Counted from the stretch's first letter, positions 53,217-62,474 are shown. The stretch: DNA of 64,000 nt from Priestia endophytica DSM 13796 (GCF_900115845.1 NZ_FOXX01000010.1:62001-126000); one strand, 5' to 3'. Numbers and translations: made by a program. The notes: generated by a model from the sequence alone, not told the origin.

Positions 53217-54473
53217 ATGATGGATAATTCAAATCAAGGTTTACCAGAAAAAGAAGTATTAGGATTACTTAGTGGCAAAAATGGCGAAGATCCATTTCCT
53301 TTATTCGCACAACTTCGAGAAAGAGGACCTGTTATCTCTATTCCATCTCCAATACCTGGCACAAATCATCAAGCATGGTTGGTTACACGTATGGAAGAAG
53401 CCATGCAGCTATTAAAAGATCACACTCACTTCACTGTAGATCAAAGTACAATTGAAGGCCAAGTAGATATTCGGGAAAGTAACGGTGATGCCTCTGCTCC
53501 ACCTACCTTTTTAACTGGAAAATCAATGCTTTCCGTTGATAACCCGGATCATAAACGATTGCGTAGACTTGTATCTAAAGCTTTTACACCACGTTATATG
53601 GAAAGCTTGCGTCCTCGCGTCCAGAAAATTGCTGATGAGTTGCTTGATCAAGTTATAGATAAGGGTGAAATGGATATTGTAAAAGACTACGCTTATCCGT
53701 TACCAATTAACGTGATTTCCGACATGCTTGGCGTGCCTCAATCAGATCAAGGAAAGATTCATAAATGGTCTTCAGCTATTGCGCATGGTTTAGGACTAGG
53801 AAGAAAAGAGCCAGGAGTTGCAGAACAAATAAAAGCTTTCGGTGAATATATCGCAAAGCTTGTCGAAGACAAGCGTCATCACCCTAGTGATGACTTAATT
53901 AGCCAGCTGATTGCGATTGAAGAAGAGGGAGATAAACTTAGCATAGAAGAACTTCTTTCAATGATTTCTCTATTGATTTTTGCTGGCCATGAAACAACTT
54001 CAAACCTGATCGCAAACGGAACTTTAATATTACTAGATCGCCCAGAGCAGCTTAAAAAACTTAAAGAAGATGCTGATTTAGTTCCCTCAGCTGTAGAGGA
54101 ATTGCTTCGTTTTAACGGTCCTGCCACAATAGCAGGACCTCGCTTTGCTACTGAAGATATTGAATTTGCTGGGCAGCAGATTACTAAAGGAGACATGGTT
54201 ATTCCGATATTAAAATCAGCAAACCGAGATGAACTCAAATTTGCAGATTCAGAAGATCTCAATATTACGCGCGAAATTAAACAACATCTTGCTTTTGGAC
54301 ACGGCATTCACTCATGCCTAGGTGCACCGTTAGCCCGTATAGAAGGAGACGTTGCATTTTCTACTCTTTTAAAACGTATGCCTCATCTACGACTCAGCGT
54401 TCCTAGAGAGAACGTTAACTGGGAGTTCACTTTAAGTTCACAAGGATTATCTTCCCTTCCTGTTGCTTTTTAA
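53217..54473 (+). CDS. cytochrome P450 (bacterial class, CYP107-like)
   Basis: Soluble haem monooxygenase of 418 residues. I-helix AGHETT, the ExxR of SAVEELLRF, and the haem-binding FGHGIHSCLGAPLAR with Cys367. Similar to B. subtilis YjiB-type P450s; these hydroxylate fatty acids, steroids or xenobiotics, using ferredoxin/flavodoxin partners not encoded nearby. Start at ATG 53217 (or the ATG at 53220) after AAGGA. Divergent from a TetR regulator, so probably inducible by substrate-like compounds. Confidence 0.93.
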   Translation: MMDNSNQGLPEKEVLGLLSGKNGEDPFPLFAQLRERGPVISIPSPIPGTNHQAWLVTRMEEAMQLLKDHTHFTVDQSTIEGQVDIRESNGDASAPPTFLTGKSMLSVDNPDHKRLRRLVSKAFTPRYMESLRPRVQKIADELLDQVIDKGEMDIVKDYAYPLPINVISDMLGVPQSDQGKIHKWSSAIAHGLGLGRKEPGVAEQIKAFGEYIAKLVEDKRHHPSDDLISQLIAIEEEGDKLSIEELLSMISLLIFAGHETTSNLIANGTLILLDRPEQLKKLKEDADLVPSAVEELLRFNGPATIAGPRFATEDIEFAGQQITKGDMVIPILKSANRDELKFADSEDLNITREIKQHLAFGHGIHSCLGAPLARIEGDVAFSTLLKRMPHLRLSVPRENVNWEFTLSSQGLSSLPVAF

Positions 54474-54514
54474 TCAAAATGGTGCAAGAAAGACACTTTA
54501 GCTAGAGATTTATG

Positions 54515-54553
54515 AAAAAAGCACCCTTGCTAACAAAGGGTGCTTTTTCTTTT
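54515..54553. terminator. bidirectional terminator between P450 and ywnB-like genes
   Basis: AAAAAAGCACCCTT and AAGGGTGCTTTTTC arms around GCTAACA; the minus gene stop abuts it. Confidence 0.88.
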
Positions 54554-55192
54554 TTACTGAGCTTCTCCTACAACAGAAAAGCGTTGCTTTATATGTTTTG
54601 GATTTTCGATTTCATCTACAACTGCAATGGCATAATCCTCATAGCTAATATAGCTTTCTCCTTTGTTGTTTAGGATAAGCTGCTCCCCACCTGTTTTGTA
54701 CTCACCCGTTCTCTTTCCTGCTGGATCAAAAAAAGCAGCTGGACTAAGGTGTGTCCATTTTACATCTTCAGTCTTTTTAAATTCATCTAAGCTTTTCCCC
54801 ATATTTGTAGCTGTTGGAAGATATGCTTCAGGAAAATCAGGAGTGTCAAATAAGCGCGTTTTTTCTTCCTTATCAACATAAAGACTACCTGCTCCACCAA
54901 CAACAATTACTCTTGTATTTGTTCCTTTTAGAGCTTCCATTAATACTCGACCTGCTTCAATATGCTGCTGTTCTTCTCCATGTGGTGCATTGAAAGCATT
55001 TACTACTACATCAAATTTTTGAAGATCTTCTTTCTTTAAATCGAAAATATTCTTTTCTAGAACGTCTACTTCTTTATTCTCTATCTTCCCTGCATTTCTT
55101 ACAATCGCTGTTACTTCATGATTTCGATCTACAGCTTCTTTCAAAATTAAGTTCCCTGCTTTACCGCTTGCTCCAATAATACCAATCTTCAT
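54554..55192 (-). CDS. ywnB: NAD(P)-binding oxidoreductase, YwnB-like
   Basis: Atypical short-chain dehydrogenase of 212 residues. N-terminal nucleotide loop MKIGIIGASGKAGNLILKEA, then VVVNAFNAPHGEEQQH, VIVVGGAGSLYVD, and KWTHLSPAAFFDP. This matches the NmrA/HSCARG-like YwnB family, often flavin reductase-like or redox sensing. It lies divergent from an Rrf2 regulator, the same pairing as ywnB-ywnA in B. subtilis. Start after AGGA. Confidence 0.88.
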   Translation of the reverse strand: MKIGIIGASGKAGNLILKEAVDRNHEVTAIVRNAGKIENKEVDVLEKNIFDLKKEDLQKFDVVVNAFNAPHGEEQQHIEAGRVLMEALKGTNTRVIVVGGAGSLYVDKEEKTRLFDTPDFPEAYLPTATNMGKSLDEFKKTEDVKWTHLSPAAFFDPAGKRTGEYKTGGEQLILNNKGESYISYEDYAIAVVDEIENPKHIKQRFSVVGEAQ

Positions 55193-55257
55193 CTTTATTC
55201 CTCCTAAAAAATTAACTTGTAACTACTTTTATTACATGTAACAATGATAATTACAAG

Positions 55258-55286
55258 AGTGATTTTTGTCAATAGAAAAATCACTC
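55258..55286. promoter_or_regulatory. 11-base inverted repeat in the ywnB/ywnA intergenic region
   Basis: GAGTGATTTTT and AAAAATCACTC separated by seven bases. A TATAAT (55313-55318) for ywnA follows 27 bases later. It may be an operator for the Rrf2 protein. Confidence 0.5.
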
Positions 55287-55372
55287 CCTTCTATCCTTTC
55301 CTTCTTTTCGTGTATAATAATGCTTGTAACTTCTATCAAATGGCTAGAATATGTGCAAGGAAGGTGACTGAC

Positions 55373-55825
55373 ATGTCTATAAGCAGCCGATTCTCTGTCG
55401 GAATTCATATATTATCTCTTTTAGAACTAAACAAAGAAAACGTTAATTCCTCTGAATGGATTGCCAAAAGCGTCAATACAAACTCTGTTGTCATTCGTAA
55501 AATTATGGGGATGTTAAAAAATGCAGGATTAGTGAACGTTCGCCCTGGAGTTGCTGGAGCAGAGCTTGCCAAAGAGCTTTCTGCTATTACGCTTCTTGAT
55601 GTGTACAAAGCAGTGAACGTTGTGCAAGAAAATGAGCTATTTAGTGTACATGGCAACCCAAACCCAGAATGCCCTGTTGGAAAAAACATTCAAGAAGCGG
55701 TGATGCCGATCTTCACAGCTGCACAATTAGCACTTGAAAAATCGCTCGGAAATGTGACCCTTGAAGATGTTGTAAAAGATATTAAACAAAAGACCGACAC
55801 AGAGGGCACAAATACAACATGCTAA
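55373..55825 (+). CDS. ywnA: Rrf2-family transcriptional regulator, YwnA-like
   Basis: Winged-helix regulator of 150 residues: ISSRFSVGIHILSLLELNKE, NTNSVVIRKIMGMLKNAGLV and VRPGVAGAELAKELSAITLL match Rrf2. It lacks the three-cysteine iron-sulfur cluster of IscR/NsrR (only Cys98 or so in NPECPVG and the C-terminal Cys), so it is probably a redox or metabolite sensor of the YwnA type. Start at ATG 55373 after GGAAGGTG; the longer frame has no site. Divergent partner ywnB is its presumed target. Confidence 0.88.
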   Translation: MSISSRFSVGIHILSLLELNKENVNSSEWIAKSVNTNSVVIRKIMGMLKNAGLVNVRPGVAGAELAKELSAITLLDVYKAVNVVQENELFSVHGNPNPECPVGKNIQEAVMPIFTAAQLALEKSLGNVTLEDVVKDIKQKTDTEGTNTTC

Positions 55826-55828
55826 AAT

Positions 55829-55869
55829 AAAAAAGCAGGAGGATAGCTTAGCTATCCTCCTGCTTTTTT
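55829..55869. terminator. bidirectional terminator between ywnA and yhaP
   Basis: AAAGCAGGAGGATAGCT and AGCTATCCTCCTGCTTT arms, nearly no loop, A/T tails. Confidence 0.9.
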
Positions 55870-55878
55870 TAAAACATT

Positions 55879-57102
55879 TTATCCTTTGATACTTTCTTTC
55901 TTCATCATCCCAAATACTTGCTTCCAAGACATCTTCTCACTATATTTCATAACACCTCGTTTGTATAAACGGTTCGCAATAACACTTAGAAGAAGGGTTG
56001 TGACGATAATAATGACAATTCCTAAAGCAAGTTCCCATCCAGCTGCACTTCCCATTAAATAGCGACTAAACATAAGGGTTGGTGTAAGAACAGGAATGTA
56101 CGAGCAAATTGTAATATAACTTGCCGTCGGATTTCCCATTGTCATCATTCCTAAAAAGAAGTTTGCAAGTGAAATCATCATCAGAGGGGACGTAAAGTTT
56201 CCAATATCTTCTGAACGAGATGCAAGTGACCCTAATGCTGCATAAATCATTCCATTTAACATAAATCCACTTAAGAAGAACAAGATAAATAGAAGAGTAA
56301 CCGAAACGGTAAATCCACTTACATCAATAAAATCTAAGGCCATGCTATCTGCCCATCCCAGTGACTGCACAACCAGGAACGAAGCTAGTATAACGAGAAT
56401 ATTCGCAAGACCAACAAGCATATTTGAAATGATTTTTCCGTACATCATTGTAATAGGTTTGACTTTTGTAATCATGATTTCCATTACGCGGCTGCTTTTT
56501 TCACCGACAATCCCATTTGCAATCCCTATCCCATACATAAGGATAAACATGTACATTGTGAAAACAAATACCCAGACAACTCCTGTTGGTTTATCATCTG
56601 TATCTGAATCTAACACTGTGTCTTTAATAGTAATTGGCGTTTGCAGTTCTTTTAATACATCTCCAGAAATGCCTTGTTCAGTTGAAACCTTTGCACTGTA
56701 CTGCTGTTGAAGAGTACCTTGTAGCACGGTTGTAACTGAAGCTGGCGGTGTAAATTCATAGCGCTGTTCAAGAACGGGCTTCCCTGATTGTTCATCAATA
56801 ATATAAAGGGCTTCATAATCCCCATCTTTTACACCTAGCTCTGCTTTACTAACTTGATTACCTTTTAAAAATTTAAACTCGTAATCTTCTTTTAAGTTAC
56901 CTAACATTGCATTATCGGAAACTTGATAGGTTGTTCCTTTATTTACAATGGCAATCGCGTCTTTCTCTCCATCACTTTTAAAATGTGTAAATCCGAAAAA
57001 ACCAATTATCGCTATAACAGGAATAATAATACCAATCCAAAAACCTTTTTTCCCAAACTGCTCTTTTAAATGAAACTCAAGTACTTTTCCGAAATTCCCC
57101 AT
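55879..57102 (-). CDS. yhaP: ABC-2-type transporter permease, YhaP/NatB-like
   Basis: Membrane permease of 407 residues: TM1 at about 22-40, a large extracytoplasmic domain (about 45-175), then five or six TMs, with GIANGIVGEKSSRVMEIMIT being the ABC-2 coupling segment. Architecture and neighbour match YhaP and NatB, a family linked to sodium or small-molecule efflux. Its start overlaps the ATPase gene stop by one base region, so they are translationally coupled. Start after a GAGAT site. Confidence 0.88.
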   Translation of the reverse strand: MGNFGKVLEFHLKEQFGKKGFWIGIIIPVIAIIGFFGFTHFKSDGEKDAIAIVNKGTTYQVSDNAMLGNLKEDYEFKFLKGNQVSKAELGVKDGDYEALYIIDEQSGKPVLEQRYEFTPPASVTTVLQGTLQQQYSAKVSTEQGISGDVLKELQTPITIKDTVLDSDTDDKPTGVVWVFVFTMYMFILMYGIGIANGIVGEKSSRVMEIMITKVKPITMMYGKIISNMLVGLANILVILASFLVVQSLGWADSMALDFIDVSGFTVSVTLLFILFFLSGFMLNGMIYAALGSLASRSEDIGNFTSPLMMISLANFFLGMMTMGNPTASYITICSYIPVLTPTLMFSRYLMGSAAGWELALGIVIIIVTTLLLSVIANRLYKRGVMKYSEKMSWKQVFGMMKKESIKG

Positions 57103-57971
57103 TATCTCACCTTCTCCACAAACACTTCATGAAGGGTTGGCTCAAGAAGTGTAAATTCTCGAATAGCGATCCCGCTTGCTTTTACCTCTTGCAGTAGTGC
57201 TAATCCTTCTTCATCGCTTTTCACTTTTTGCTCATAATACAGGCCATTTTTCTCCCACTCACTAGAAAGAGGTTGATCAATCTCTGGCAAGACACGAAGA
57301 TAACGATAGCCATAACTTTCCTTAATTTCTTTTACTGTTCCTTGCACAACTGGGTTTCCAGCTTTCATCATAATGATATGCTGACAAAACTGTTCAACCT
57401 TATCCATCCGGTGAGAAGACAAAATAAATGTTTTGCCTTTATGTACTTCTTCTTGAATGATGCGTGATAGTAAATCAGCGTTCACAGGATCAAGACCGCT
57501 AAATGGTTCGTCTAAAATGATAATATCAGGATTATGTAGGACGGTTGCGATAATCTGAACTTTTTGCTGATTTCCTTTTGAAAGCTCTCCTGCTGTACTG
57601 TTGTGATAATGAGAAATTTCAAAGCGTTCGAGCCATTCCTTAATCTTTTCTTTTGCCTCCTTGCGTTTCATGCCTTCAAGCTCTGCAAAATACAGAAGCT
57701 GCTCGCTCACTTTTGCTTTTGGATACAGTCCTCGTTCTTCTGGGAGGTATCCAAAGGTTACGTTCCGTTTAGAAAAATTTTTCCCTTCCCAAAGTACACT
57801 TCCCTCGTTTTTTGGAATAAGATCAAGCATCATTTTTAATGTTGTCGTTTTTCCCGCTCCATTACGACCAAGCAAACCAAGAATCTCGCCCCGTGGTAAT
57901 GTAAAGGAAAGATTATTTACTGCTTGATTAGACCCAAAGCGTTTGCTTAATCCTTCAACTACTAACGTCAT
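57102..57971 (-). CDS. yhaQ: ABC transporter ATPase, YhaQ/NatA-like
   Basis: ATPase of 289 residues. Walker A LLGRNGAGKTTTL, signature LSKGNQQKVQ, Walker B DIIILDEPFSGLD and H-loop LSSHRMD; the C-terminal extension (about 215-289) is typical of drug/sodium export ATPases. It pairs with the YhaP-like permease that starts where it ends. Start after GAGAGGTG. The order is the same as in B. subtilis yhaQ-yhaP. Confidence 0.92.
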   Translation of the reverse strand: MTLVVEGLSKRFGSNQAVNNLSFTLPRGEILGLLGRNGAGKTTTLKMMLDLIPKNEGSVLWEGKNFSKRNVTFGYLPEERGLYPKAKVSEQLLYFAELEGMKRKEAKEKIKEWLERFEISHYHNSTAGELSKGNQQKVQIIATVLHNPDIIILDEPFSGLDPVNADLLSRIIQEEVHKGKTFILSSHRMDKVEQFCQHIIMMKAGNPVVQGTVKEIKESYGYRYLRVLPEIDQPLSSEWEKNGLYYEQKVKSDEEGLALLQEVKASGIAIREFTLLEPTLHEVFVEKVR

Positions 57972-58155
57972 GTTTGCACCTCTCTTTTTTAATTAACATG
58001 TTTTTAGTTTGCTATTTTTCAAATAACATGCAGTCTAACTTTTCATTTATCCCTCCTTTACTTTTTTATACGAACAACTTCTAAAAAGGTTTCAAACCTT
58101 TTCCATTTTTTATCCTTTTTTTCCTAGAAATAATAAGTTCTCCCTAGCTTTCTTA

Positions 58156-58332
58156 CTAATTTAAAAAGATACCAATAAGCGTTGTTATAAATAATACAAC
58201 AAAAAAGGAAATTATAACGTACCCAATAATTTTAATGCCTTTTGGAGTGTTTTTATGCCTTCCTTTGTATGGATTTCCTGTTACTTTATCTACATGATCT
58301 TCAACATCGTTGAAAGGTTCTTTTTCTTTCAC
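58156..58332 (-). CDS. small single-pass membrane protein
   Basis: 58 residues: a charged N-terminal half (KEKEPFNDVEDHVDKVTGNP) and one TM helix IKIIGYVIISFFVVLFITTL near the C-terminus. GTG start at 58330-58332 follows GGAGGGG by about seven bases; the longer frame to 58410 contains that site. No family recognised; possibly a bacillus-specific membrane peptide. Confidence 0.6.
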   Translation of the reverse strand: MKEKEPFNDVEDHVDKVTGNPYKGRHKNTPKGIKIIGYVIISFFVVLFITTLIGIFLN

Positions 58333-58500
58333 ATATATCCCCTCCTTCATTCTACGATAACAAACTTTTTCCTTCTTTTTCACACAATAATAACCATTAT
58401 TTCCAGTCACCTTTTAATGGCCAATGTTTCATCCTCCTATAAAATAGGGAAAAGAATAGTGTAAGGACAAATGATTATACAGAAAAAGGACGGATTTATA

Positions 58501-58701
58501 ATGAAAAACAAGCCTTCGAAAAACGAACTTATTATGTCAATTCTTTTCACTATTATTATGGCTATCTCCGCCCTTTACTTTCTTACAACACAGCAGAGTA
58601 AAAACGGTTTGATTGTTTCCCTTCTTTTCACCATCATGGGTGGTTTAATGGTAAAGAAAGCCAAGAAAAATTCACATAAACAAAAAAGCAGAAAGCTTTA
58701 A
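58501..58701 (+). CDS. small two-TM membrane protein
   Basis: 66 residues with two hydrophobic helices (LIMSILFTIIMAISALYFL and LIVSLLFTIMGGLMV) and a basic tail (KKAKKNSHKQKSRKL). Both helices contain LLFTIM-like text, suggesting an internal duplication. Start after AAAGGA. The tail overlaps the terminator stem at 58678. Function unknown. Confidence 0.65.
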   Translation: MKNKPSKNELIMSILFTIIMAISALYFLTTQQSKNGLIVSLLFTIMGGLMVKKAKKNSHKQKSRKL

Positions 58702-58726
58702 ATATGCTTCCTGCTTTTTTGTTTAT
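58678..58726. terminator. terminator overlapping the end of the small membrane gene
   Basis: AACAAAAAAGCAG.AAGC and GCTT.CTGCTTTTTTGTT arms around TTTAAATAT; the gene stop lies in the stem/loop. Confidence 0.75.
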
Positions 58727-58927
58727 GTAGCAGAGTTCAATCTTTTTAACACTTTACTTAAACTTTTTTGAAACTCAATTTTCATGTTAAATGCTGTATT
58801 TCATAAAAGTTCTCACCTTTGGAAATTTAAATGATAATAATCCTCTAAATAAAAAAATGGAATTCCTGCTTTTTTGTCGAATGGTTAAAATTCTCTCTAG
58901 AACTGATAAAAGAAAGGAGACCGTAAA

Positions 58928-59434
58928 GTGAAAGATTTATCAACACCTAATATGGATATCATTACAGGCATCCTCTATAGTACAGTGTCGGAAAATGTCC
59001 TCCGTCTCAAAAAAAGTGTTCAGGATGCAAGCGAAGATGAAATTCATTTCAAAGGAAAAGAGCATAATGAAAATAGTATTGCAGAGCTTTTAAAACATAT
59101 TGCATATGTTGATCTAAAGTGGGTGTACAGACTGAAATGTGCTCCTATTCCTTCAGAGCTAGAGAAAGAGTATGGGCCCGAGTTAGATGAAAAAGGAAAT
59201 CTCCCCTCTGCTGAAGGATCTTCTCTCTCCTTTCTCCTTCAACAACTAGACGCTGTTCATCAAAAATTAAAGGAAGTTTGTGTTACATTAAAAGATGAAA
59301 ATTTAACAAAAGTTGTTTCATATGAAAAAGGAGAAAAAGCAACAATCAGATGGGGACTCTGGCATATGGCAGATCATAATCGTTACCATCAAGCCCATAT
59401 CAACAAACTCCGTCAAATATATAAAAGAACATAA
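58928..59434 (+). CDS. DinB-like four-helix metalloprotein (DfsB/YfiT type)
   Basis: Protein of 168 residues of the DinB/YfiT superfamily, four-helix bundle with a three-histidine metal site: likely ligands lie in LLKHIAYVD (first), and WHMADHNRYHQAHIN (second and third). Bacillus members include thiol S-transferases (bacillithiol-dependent, such as BstA) and unknown proteins. GTG start eight bases after AAAGGAG. Single gene. It is not related to the polymerase named DinB. Confidence 0.87.
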   Translation: MKDLSTPNMDIITGILYSTVSENVLRLKKSVQDASEDEIHFKGKEHNENSIAELLKHIAYVDLKWVYRLKCAPIPSELEKEYGPELDEKGNLPSAEGSSLSFLLQQLDAVHQKLKEVCVTLKDENLTKVVSYEKGEKATIRWGLWHMADHNRYHQAHINKLRQIYKRT

Positions 59435-59436
59435 AG

Positions 59437-59470
59437 AAAAAGGCATTCACCGCCGTGAATGCCTTTTTCT
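59437..59470. terminator. terminator behind the DinB-like gene
   Basis: AAAAAGGCATTCAC and GTGAATGCCTTTTT around CGCC. Confidence 0.9.
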
Positions 59471-59679
59471 ATAAGGGGAAATTCTTTACAAGAGTAAAGA
59501 GGGTTAAACAAAATAAGGGAAAGTCTTGCTACCGCTTTGTTACATTGTAAAAAAGAGTTGTAATTTGACTTTTTTGCTTGTTTTGTTTGACACCTTTATC
59601 TTATTATAAAAATGTAATAAAATAAAATGATTAAAATTAAAAAAAGTCATCATTTTTTTTGATGGGAGCCCAACAACAA

Positions 59680-60537
59680 ATGGAATTTAAAGATTTACTT
59701 ATTTTTAAAACCCTTGCTGAAGAAGGTAACGTCACAAAAACAGCTGAAAAGCTTTGTTACGTCCAGTCGAACATTACCACTCGGATGAAGAAATTAGAAC
59801 AGTCTCTAGGAGCTACACTCTTTTACCGTCATTCAAAAGGAATTACGCTTACTTCAAAAGGAAGACTTCTTCTAAAAAAAGGAGAAGAAATTTTAAAGCT
59901 TGTAGAGGACACGGAAACGTTATTAAAAGAAGAAGACAGTCCAGCAGGTTATTTGACCATCGGCGCTAATGAAACAACAGCACTTGTGCATCTTCCCCCA
60001 CTTTTGACAACATTTAGCATGCAATATCCTGATGTTCATCTTTCTCTACAAGTTGATTCAACCGAAAACTTAGTTGAAAGCGTTCTTTCTCACGAACTTG
60101 ACGGCTCTTTTGTTGTAGGTCCTGTACATCATATTGAGGTCGAAACTCTTCCTGTATTAAATGAAAAGCTCGTTATTATTACAAACAGTGAAGAACCTTT
60201 TAATGAAACAAATCCAAGTCATCAAACTCTGTTAACTCGCCCAAACTATGTTCATCACGCTCGTATTCATGAATGGCTAAATGGAAATGGAATTAGACCT
60301 GCAAGAACGATGGAGTTTAATACATTAGAAGCCATTATTAGCTGTGTAAAAGCAGGACTCGGATTCTCTGTATTAACTAAATCTCTTGCAGACTATCATC
60401 GGAATGATGGGTATCTTCATTACCATGAGCTTTCTGCTTCTTCCTTTCAAACCATTTTTATTTATCGAAAAGACGGACTAATCACAAAAGCATTTGATGC
60501 TTTTACAAAATCAATTGAAGCTGAGTTTCTCTCTTAA
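59680..60537 (+). CDS. LysR-family transcriptional regulator
   Basis: LysR regulator of 285 residues. HTH: FKTLAEEGNVTKTAEKLCYV and QSNITTRMKKLEQSLGATLF; effector domain from about residue 88 (LTIGANETTALVHLPPLLTT). I prefer ATG 59680, after GGGAG, over the ATG at 59662 which has no site. No divergent target gene is present (the DinB-like gene lies upstream in the same direction), so its regulon is unclear. Confidence 0.9.
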   Translation: MEFKDLLIFKTLAEEGNVTKTAEKLCYVQSNITTRMKKLEQSLGATLFYRHSKGITLTSKGRLLLKKGEEILKLVEDTETLLKEEDSPAGYLTIGANETTALVHLPPLLTTFSMQYPDVHLSLQVDSTENLVESVLSHELDGSFVVGPVHHIEVETLPVLNEKLVIITNSEEPFNETNPSHQTLLTRPNYVHHARIHEWLNGNGIRPARTMEFNTLEAIISCVKAGLGFSVLTKSLADYHRNDGYLHYHELSASSFQTIFIYRKDGLITKAFDAFTKSIEAEFLS

Positions 60538-60566
60538 AAAGCACGAATTTTTCGTGCTTTTTTTCT
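60536..60566. terminator. bidirectional terminator between LysR and DUF1643 genes
   Basis: AAAAAGCACGAA and TTCGTGCTTTTT. It overlaps both gene ends. Confidence 0.88.
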
Positions 60567-61038
60567 ATGAATTATATAGGAAAGGTTTAGCAGACTTCTT
60601 CATGAAAAGCGGATGTCTTGGGTGGCGCTCTTTCGTAACCCCAAGCACATGGAGAGGATAAGATTTTAAAAGGGTTAGGACTTTTTCATTTTGCTTCAAA
60701 AAAGCTCCATGTATTCCCCATGCAAGAACGATACGCTCTGCTCGATTAGCAGCTTGCAGCAAAAATTGTTCATTACTTGCCCCAACAGGTTCCTTTGCTT
60801 TTTTCAGCATTTCAGGTGTGCTTGCTCGGTAGGAAAATAAGTTGACAACTTCAAGCGAACCATATCCCCATTCCTTTGCAAATGCAATACATCTTCTAAC
60901 AGTAGGATTATCTTTTGTTTCTCCTTCTGTGCTTGGATTAAGCATGATAAAGACAACCCTTGGCTTCGTTTCGTCCCAAATACGCCACAGGGAATAGCGA
61001 TACACTCTTGTTTCATCTAAGCTTGCGCCTGTAATCAT
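60565..61038 (-). CDS. DUF1643 family protein
   Basis: Cytoplasmic protein of 157 residues. Conserved features FIMLNPSTEGETKDNPTVRR, then VVNLFSYRASTPE and LAWGIHG identify DUF1643, an alpha/beta family of unknown function found widely in bacteria and phages. Start after AAAGGAG. Single gene ending on the shared terminator. Confidence 0.87.
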   Translation of the reverse strand: MITGASLDETRVYRYSLWRIWDETKPRVVFIMLNPSTEGETKDNPTVRRCIAFAKEWGYGSLEVVNLFSYRASTPEMLKKAKEPVGASNEQFLLQAANRAERIVLAWGIHGAFLKQNEKVLTLLKSYPLHVLGVTKERHPRHPLFMKKSAKPFLYNS

Positions 61039-61080
61039 TCTCTAACTCCTTTGTTCGTTTTCTTGAAATCAGTTTACCAC

Positions 61081-61110
61081 AAAAAAACTCCTAGTCGCTC
61101 GGACTAGGAG
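61081..61110 (-). terminator. terminator behind the SDR gene
   Basis: On the minus strand CTCCTAGTC-CGAGC-GACTAGGAG followed by TTTTTTT, immediately after the SDR stop. Confidence 0.88.
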
Positions 61111-61117
61111 AAGGTAA

Positions 61118-61858
61118 TTATTGTTTATGATGCATTGGTCGAACAGTTACTTCATTTACATTTACATTTTCCGGCTGCGATAAAGCGAAAGAAACGGCTC
61201 TTGCAATGTCCCCTGGTTCTAATGGGTTGACAGTACTTTGATGATTTCTACTTATTTCTAATACTTCTTCATCTGTTGTATGACCTGATAGTTCAGTTTC
61301 AACCATTCCTGGCGAAACGTTTGTAACGCGCACGCCGGTTTTTGCTAGTTCTTTCTCCAATCCCATTGATAGCGCCCGTACAGCATATTTTGTTGCCCCG
61401 TACACAACGTTTGAACGTGATATTTCATGCCCTGCTACAGAAGAAACGTTGACAATATGACCGCTTCCTTGTTCAATCAACTTTGGAAGCACAGCATGAA
61501 CACCATATAGAACGCCTTTAATATTCACATCAATCATTTTCTCCCATTCATCTACATGATCGTTTTTTAAGAATGAACGATACATAACCCCTGCGTTATT
61601 AATAAGAAAGTCAATTCGCCCAAACGCTTCTTGAGCTTTCTTCACCACATTTTCGACTTCTTCCTTTTTCGTTACATCAGCTTGCACAACAAGGGCATTG
61701 CTTTTTTCTTCAATTTTACGAGCTAAATTTTCTAACCGTTCTACGCGACGAGCGGATAGAACAACTTGAACTCCTTGTTCAGCAAGCTGTAAAGCAATTG
61801 CTTCTCCAATCCCACTGCTTGCACCTGTAATAATCGCTACTTTTCCTTGTATATTCAT
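61118..61858 (-). CDS. short-chain dehydrogenase/reductase
   Basis: NAD(P)-dependent classical SDR of 246 residues. Cofactor loop TGASSGIG near residue 12, NNAGV, catalytic Ser in NVSSVAG, and YGATKYAV giving the Tyr-x-x-x-Lys pair. Similar to YdfG/YueD-like serine or aldehyde reductases of broad specificity. The ATG at 61856-61858 follows AGGAGG; the longer frame to 61918 reads a low-complexity AAAG-rich leader. Single gene. Confidence 0.92.
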   Translation of the reverse strand: MNIQGKVAIITGASSGIGEAIALQLAEQGVQVVLSARRVERLENLARKIEEKSNALVVQADVTKKEEVENVVKKAQEAFGRIDFLINNAGVMYRSFLKNDHVDEWEKMIDVNIKGVLYGVHAVLPKLIEQGSGHIVNVSSVAGHEISRSNVVYGATKYAVRALSMGLEKELAKTGVRVTNVSPGMVETELSGHTTDEEVLEISRNHQSTVNPLEPGDIARAVSFALSQPENVNVNEVTVRPMHHKQ

Positions 61859-61947
61859 CTTTTTATTCCTCCTATGTATTTCTTTTCTTTTTCTTTTCTT
61901 TTTCTTTCCCTTTATCATCTTAACGTAATCTATTTTTCAATTAAAAT

Positions 61948-61974
61948 AAAAGAGAGCAAAAAATGCTCTCTTTT
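61948..61974 (-). terminator. terminator behind rpsN
   Basis: AAAAGAGAGCA-AAAAA-TGCTCTCTTTT; it overlaps the rpsN stop codon. Confidence 0.85.
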
Positions 61975-62242
61975 ACCAGCTTGATTTCTTAACACCAGGA
62001 ACCTGACCTTTATAAGCCAGCTCTCTAAATGCAATGCGTGACATTTTAAATTTGCGCAAGTAGCCGCGAGGTCTTCCTGTTACTTGGCAGCGATTGTTTA
62101 GACGAGTTGGCGAAGAATCACGAGGAAGTTTCTTAAGAGCCTCATAATCCCCCTTTTCTTTTAGTTCCTTGCGAAGCTCTGCGTATTTTTCGACCATTTC
62201 TTGACGCTTTAGTTCTTTTACTACTTTTGATTTTTTAGCCAT
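61973..62242 (-). CDS. rpsN: 30S ribosomal protein S14, zinc-independent paralogue
   Basis: Ribosomal protein of 89 residues, [20 protein letters not shown] to [13 protein letters not shown]. It lacks the CxxC pairs of the short zinc-binding S14, so it is the alternative form (YhzA/RpsN2) that replaces S14 when zinc is scarce. The end [16 protein letters not shown] is highly conserved. Start after AAAGGAG. A Zur-like operator 30 bases upstream supports induction by zinc starvation. Not near other ribosomal genes, as expected for the paralogue. Confidence 0.95.
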   Translation of the reverse strand: MAKKSKVVKELKRQEMVEKYAELRKELKEKGDYEALKKLPRDSSPTRLNNRCQVTGRPRGYLRKFKMSRIAFRELAYKGQVPGVKKSSW

Positions 62243-62271
62243 AATATTCTCCTTTCAAAAAATAACTTAAA

Positions 62272-62294
62272 TAAAACGTAACCATTACGATTTA
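62272..62294 (-). promoter_or_regulatory. Zur box upstream of rpsN
   Basis: Minus strand TAAATCGTAATGGTTACG then TTTTA. The left half AAATCGTAAT matches the B. subtilis Zur consensus perfectly and the right half differs at two positions. Confidence 0.8.
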
Positions 62295-62474
62295 ACTTCA
62301 TTAGTTTAACTTATCCATTTCAAAAAATCAACTTATTCGCATCATCTGCCAAACATCATTTCTAGTTTTCAAAATGGCATCCATTAGACAGTGAAGCATC
62401 TGTCATGTAGAATTGGATTATCTGTTTTTTAGTGGAAAACAAATTAATAGTCTATTAGAAAGGTTGTTTACGCA

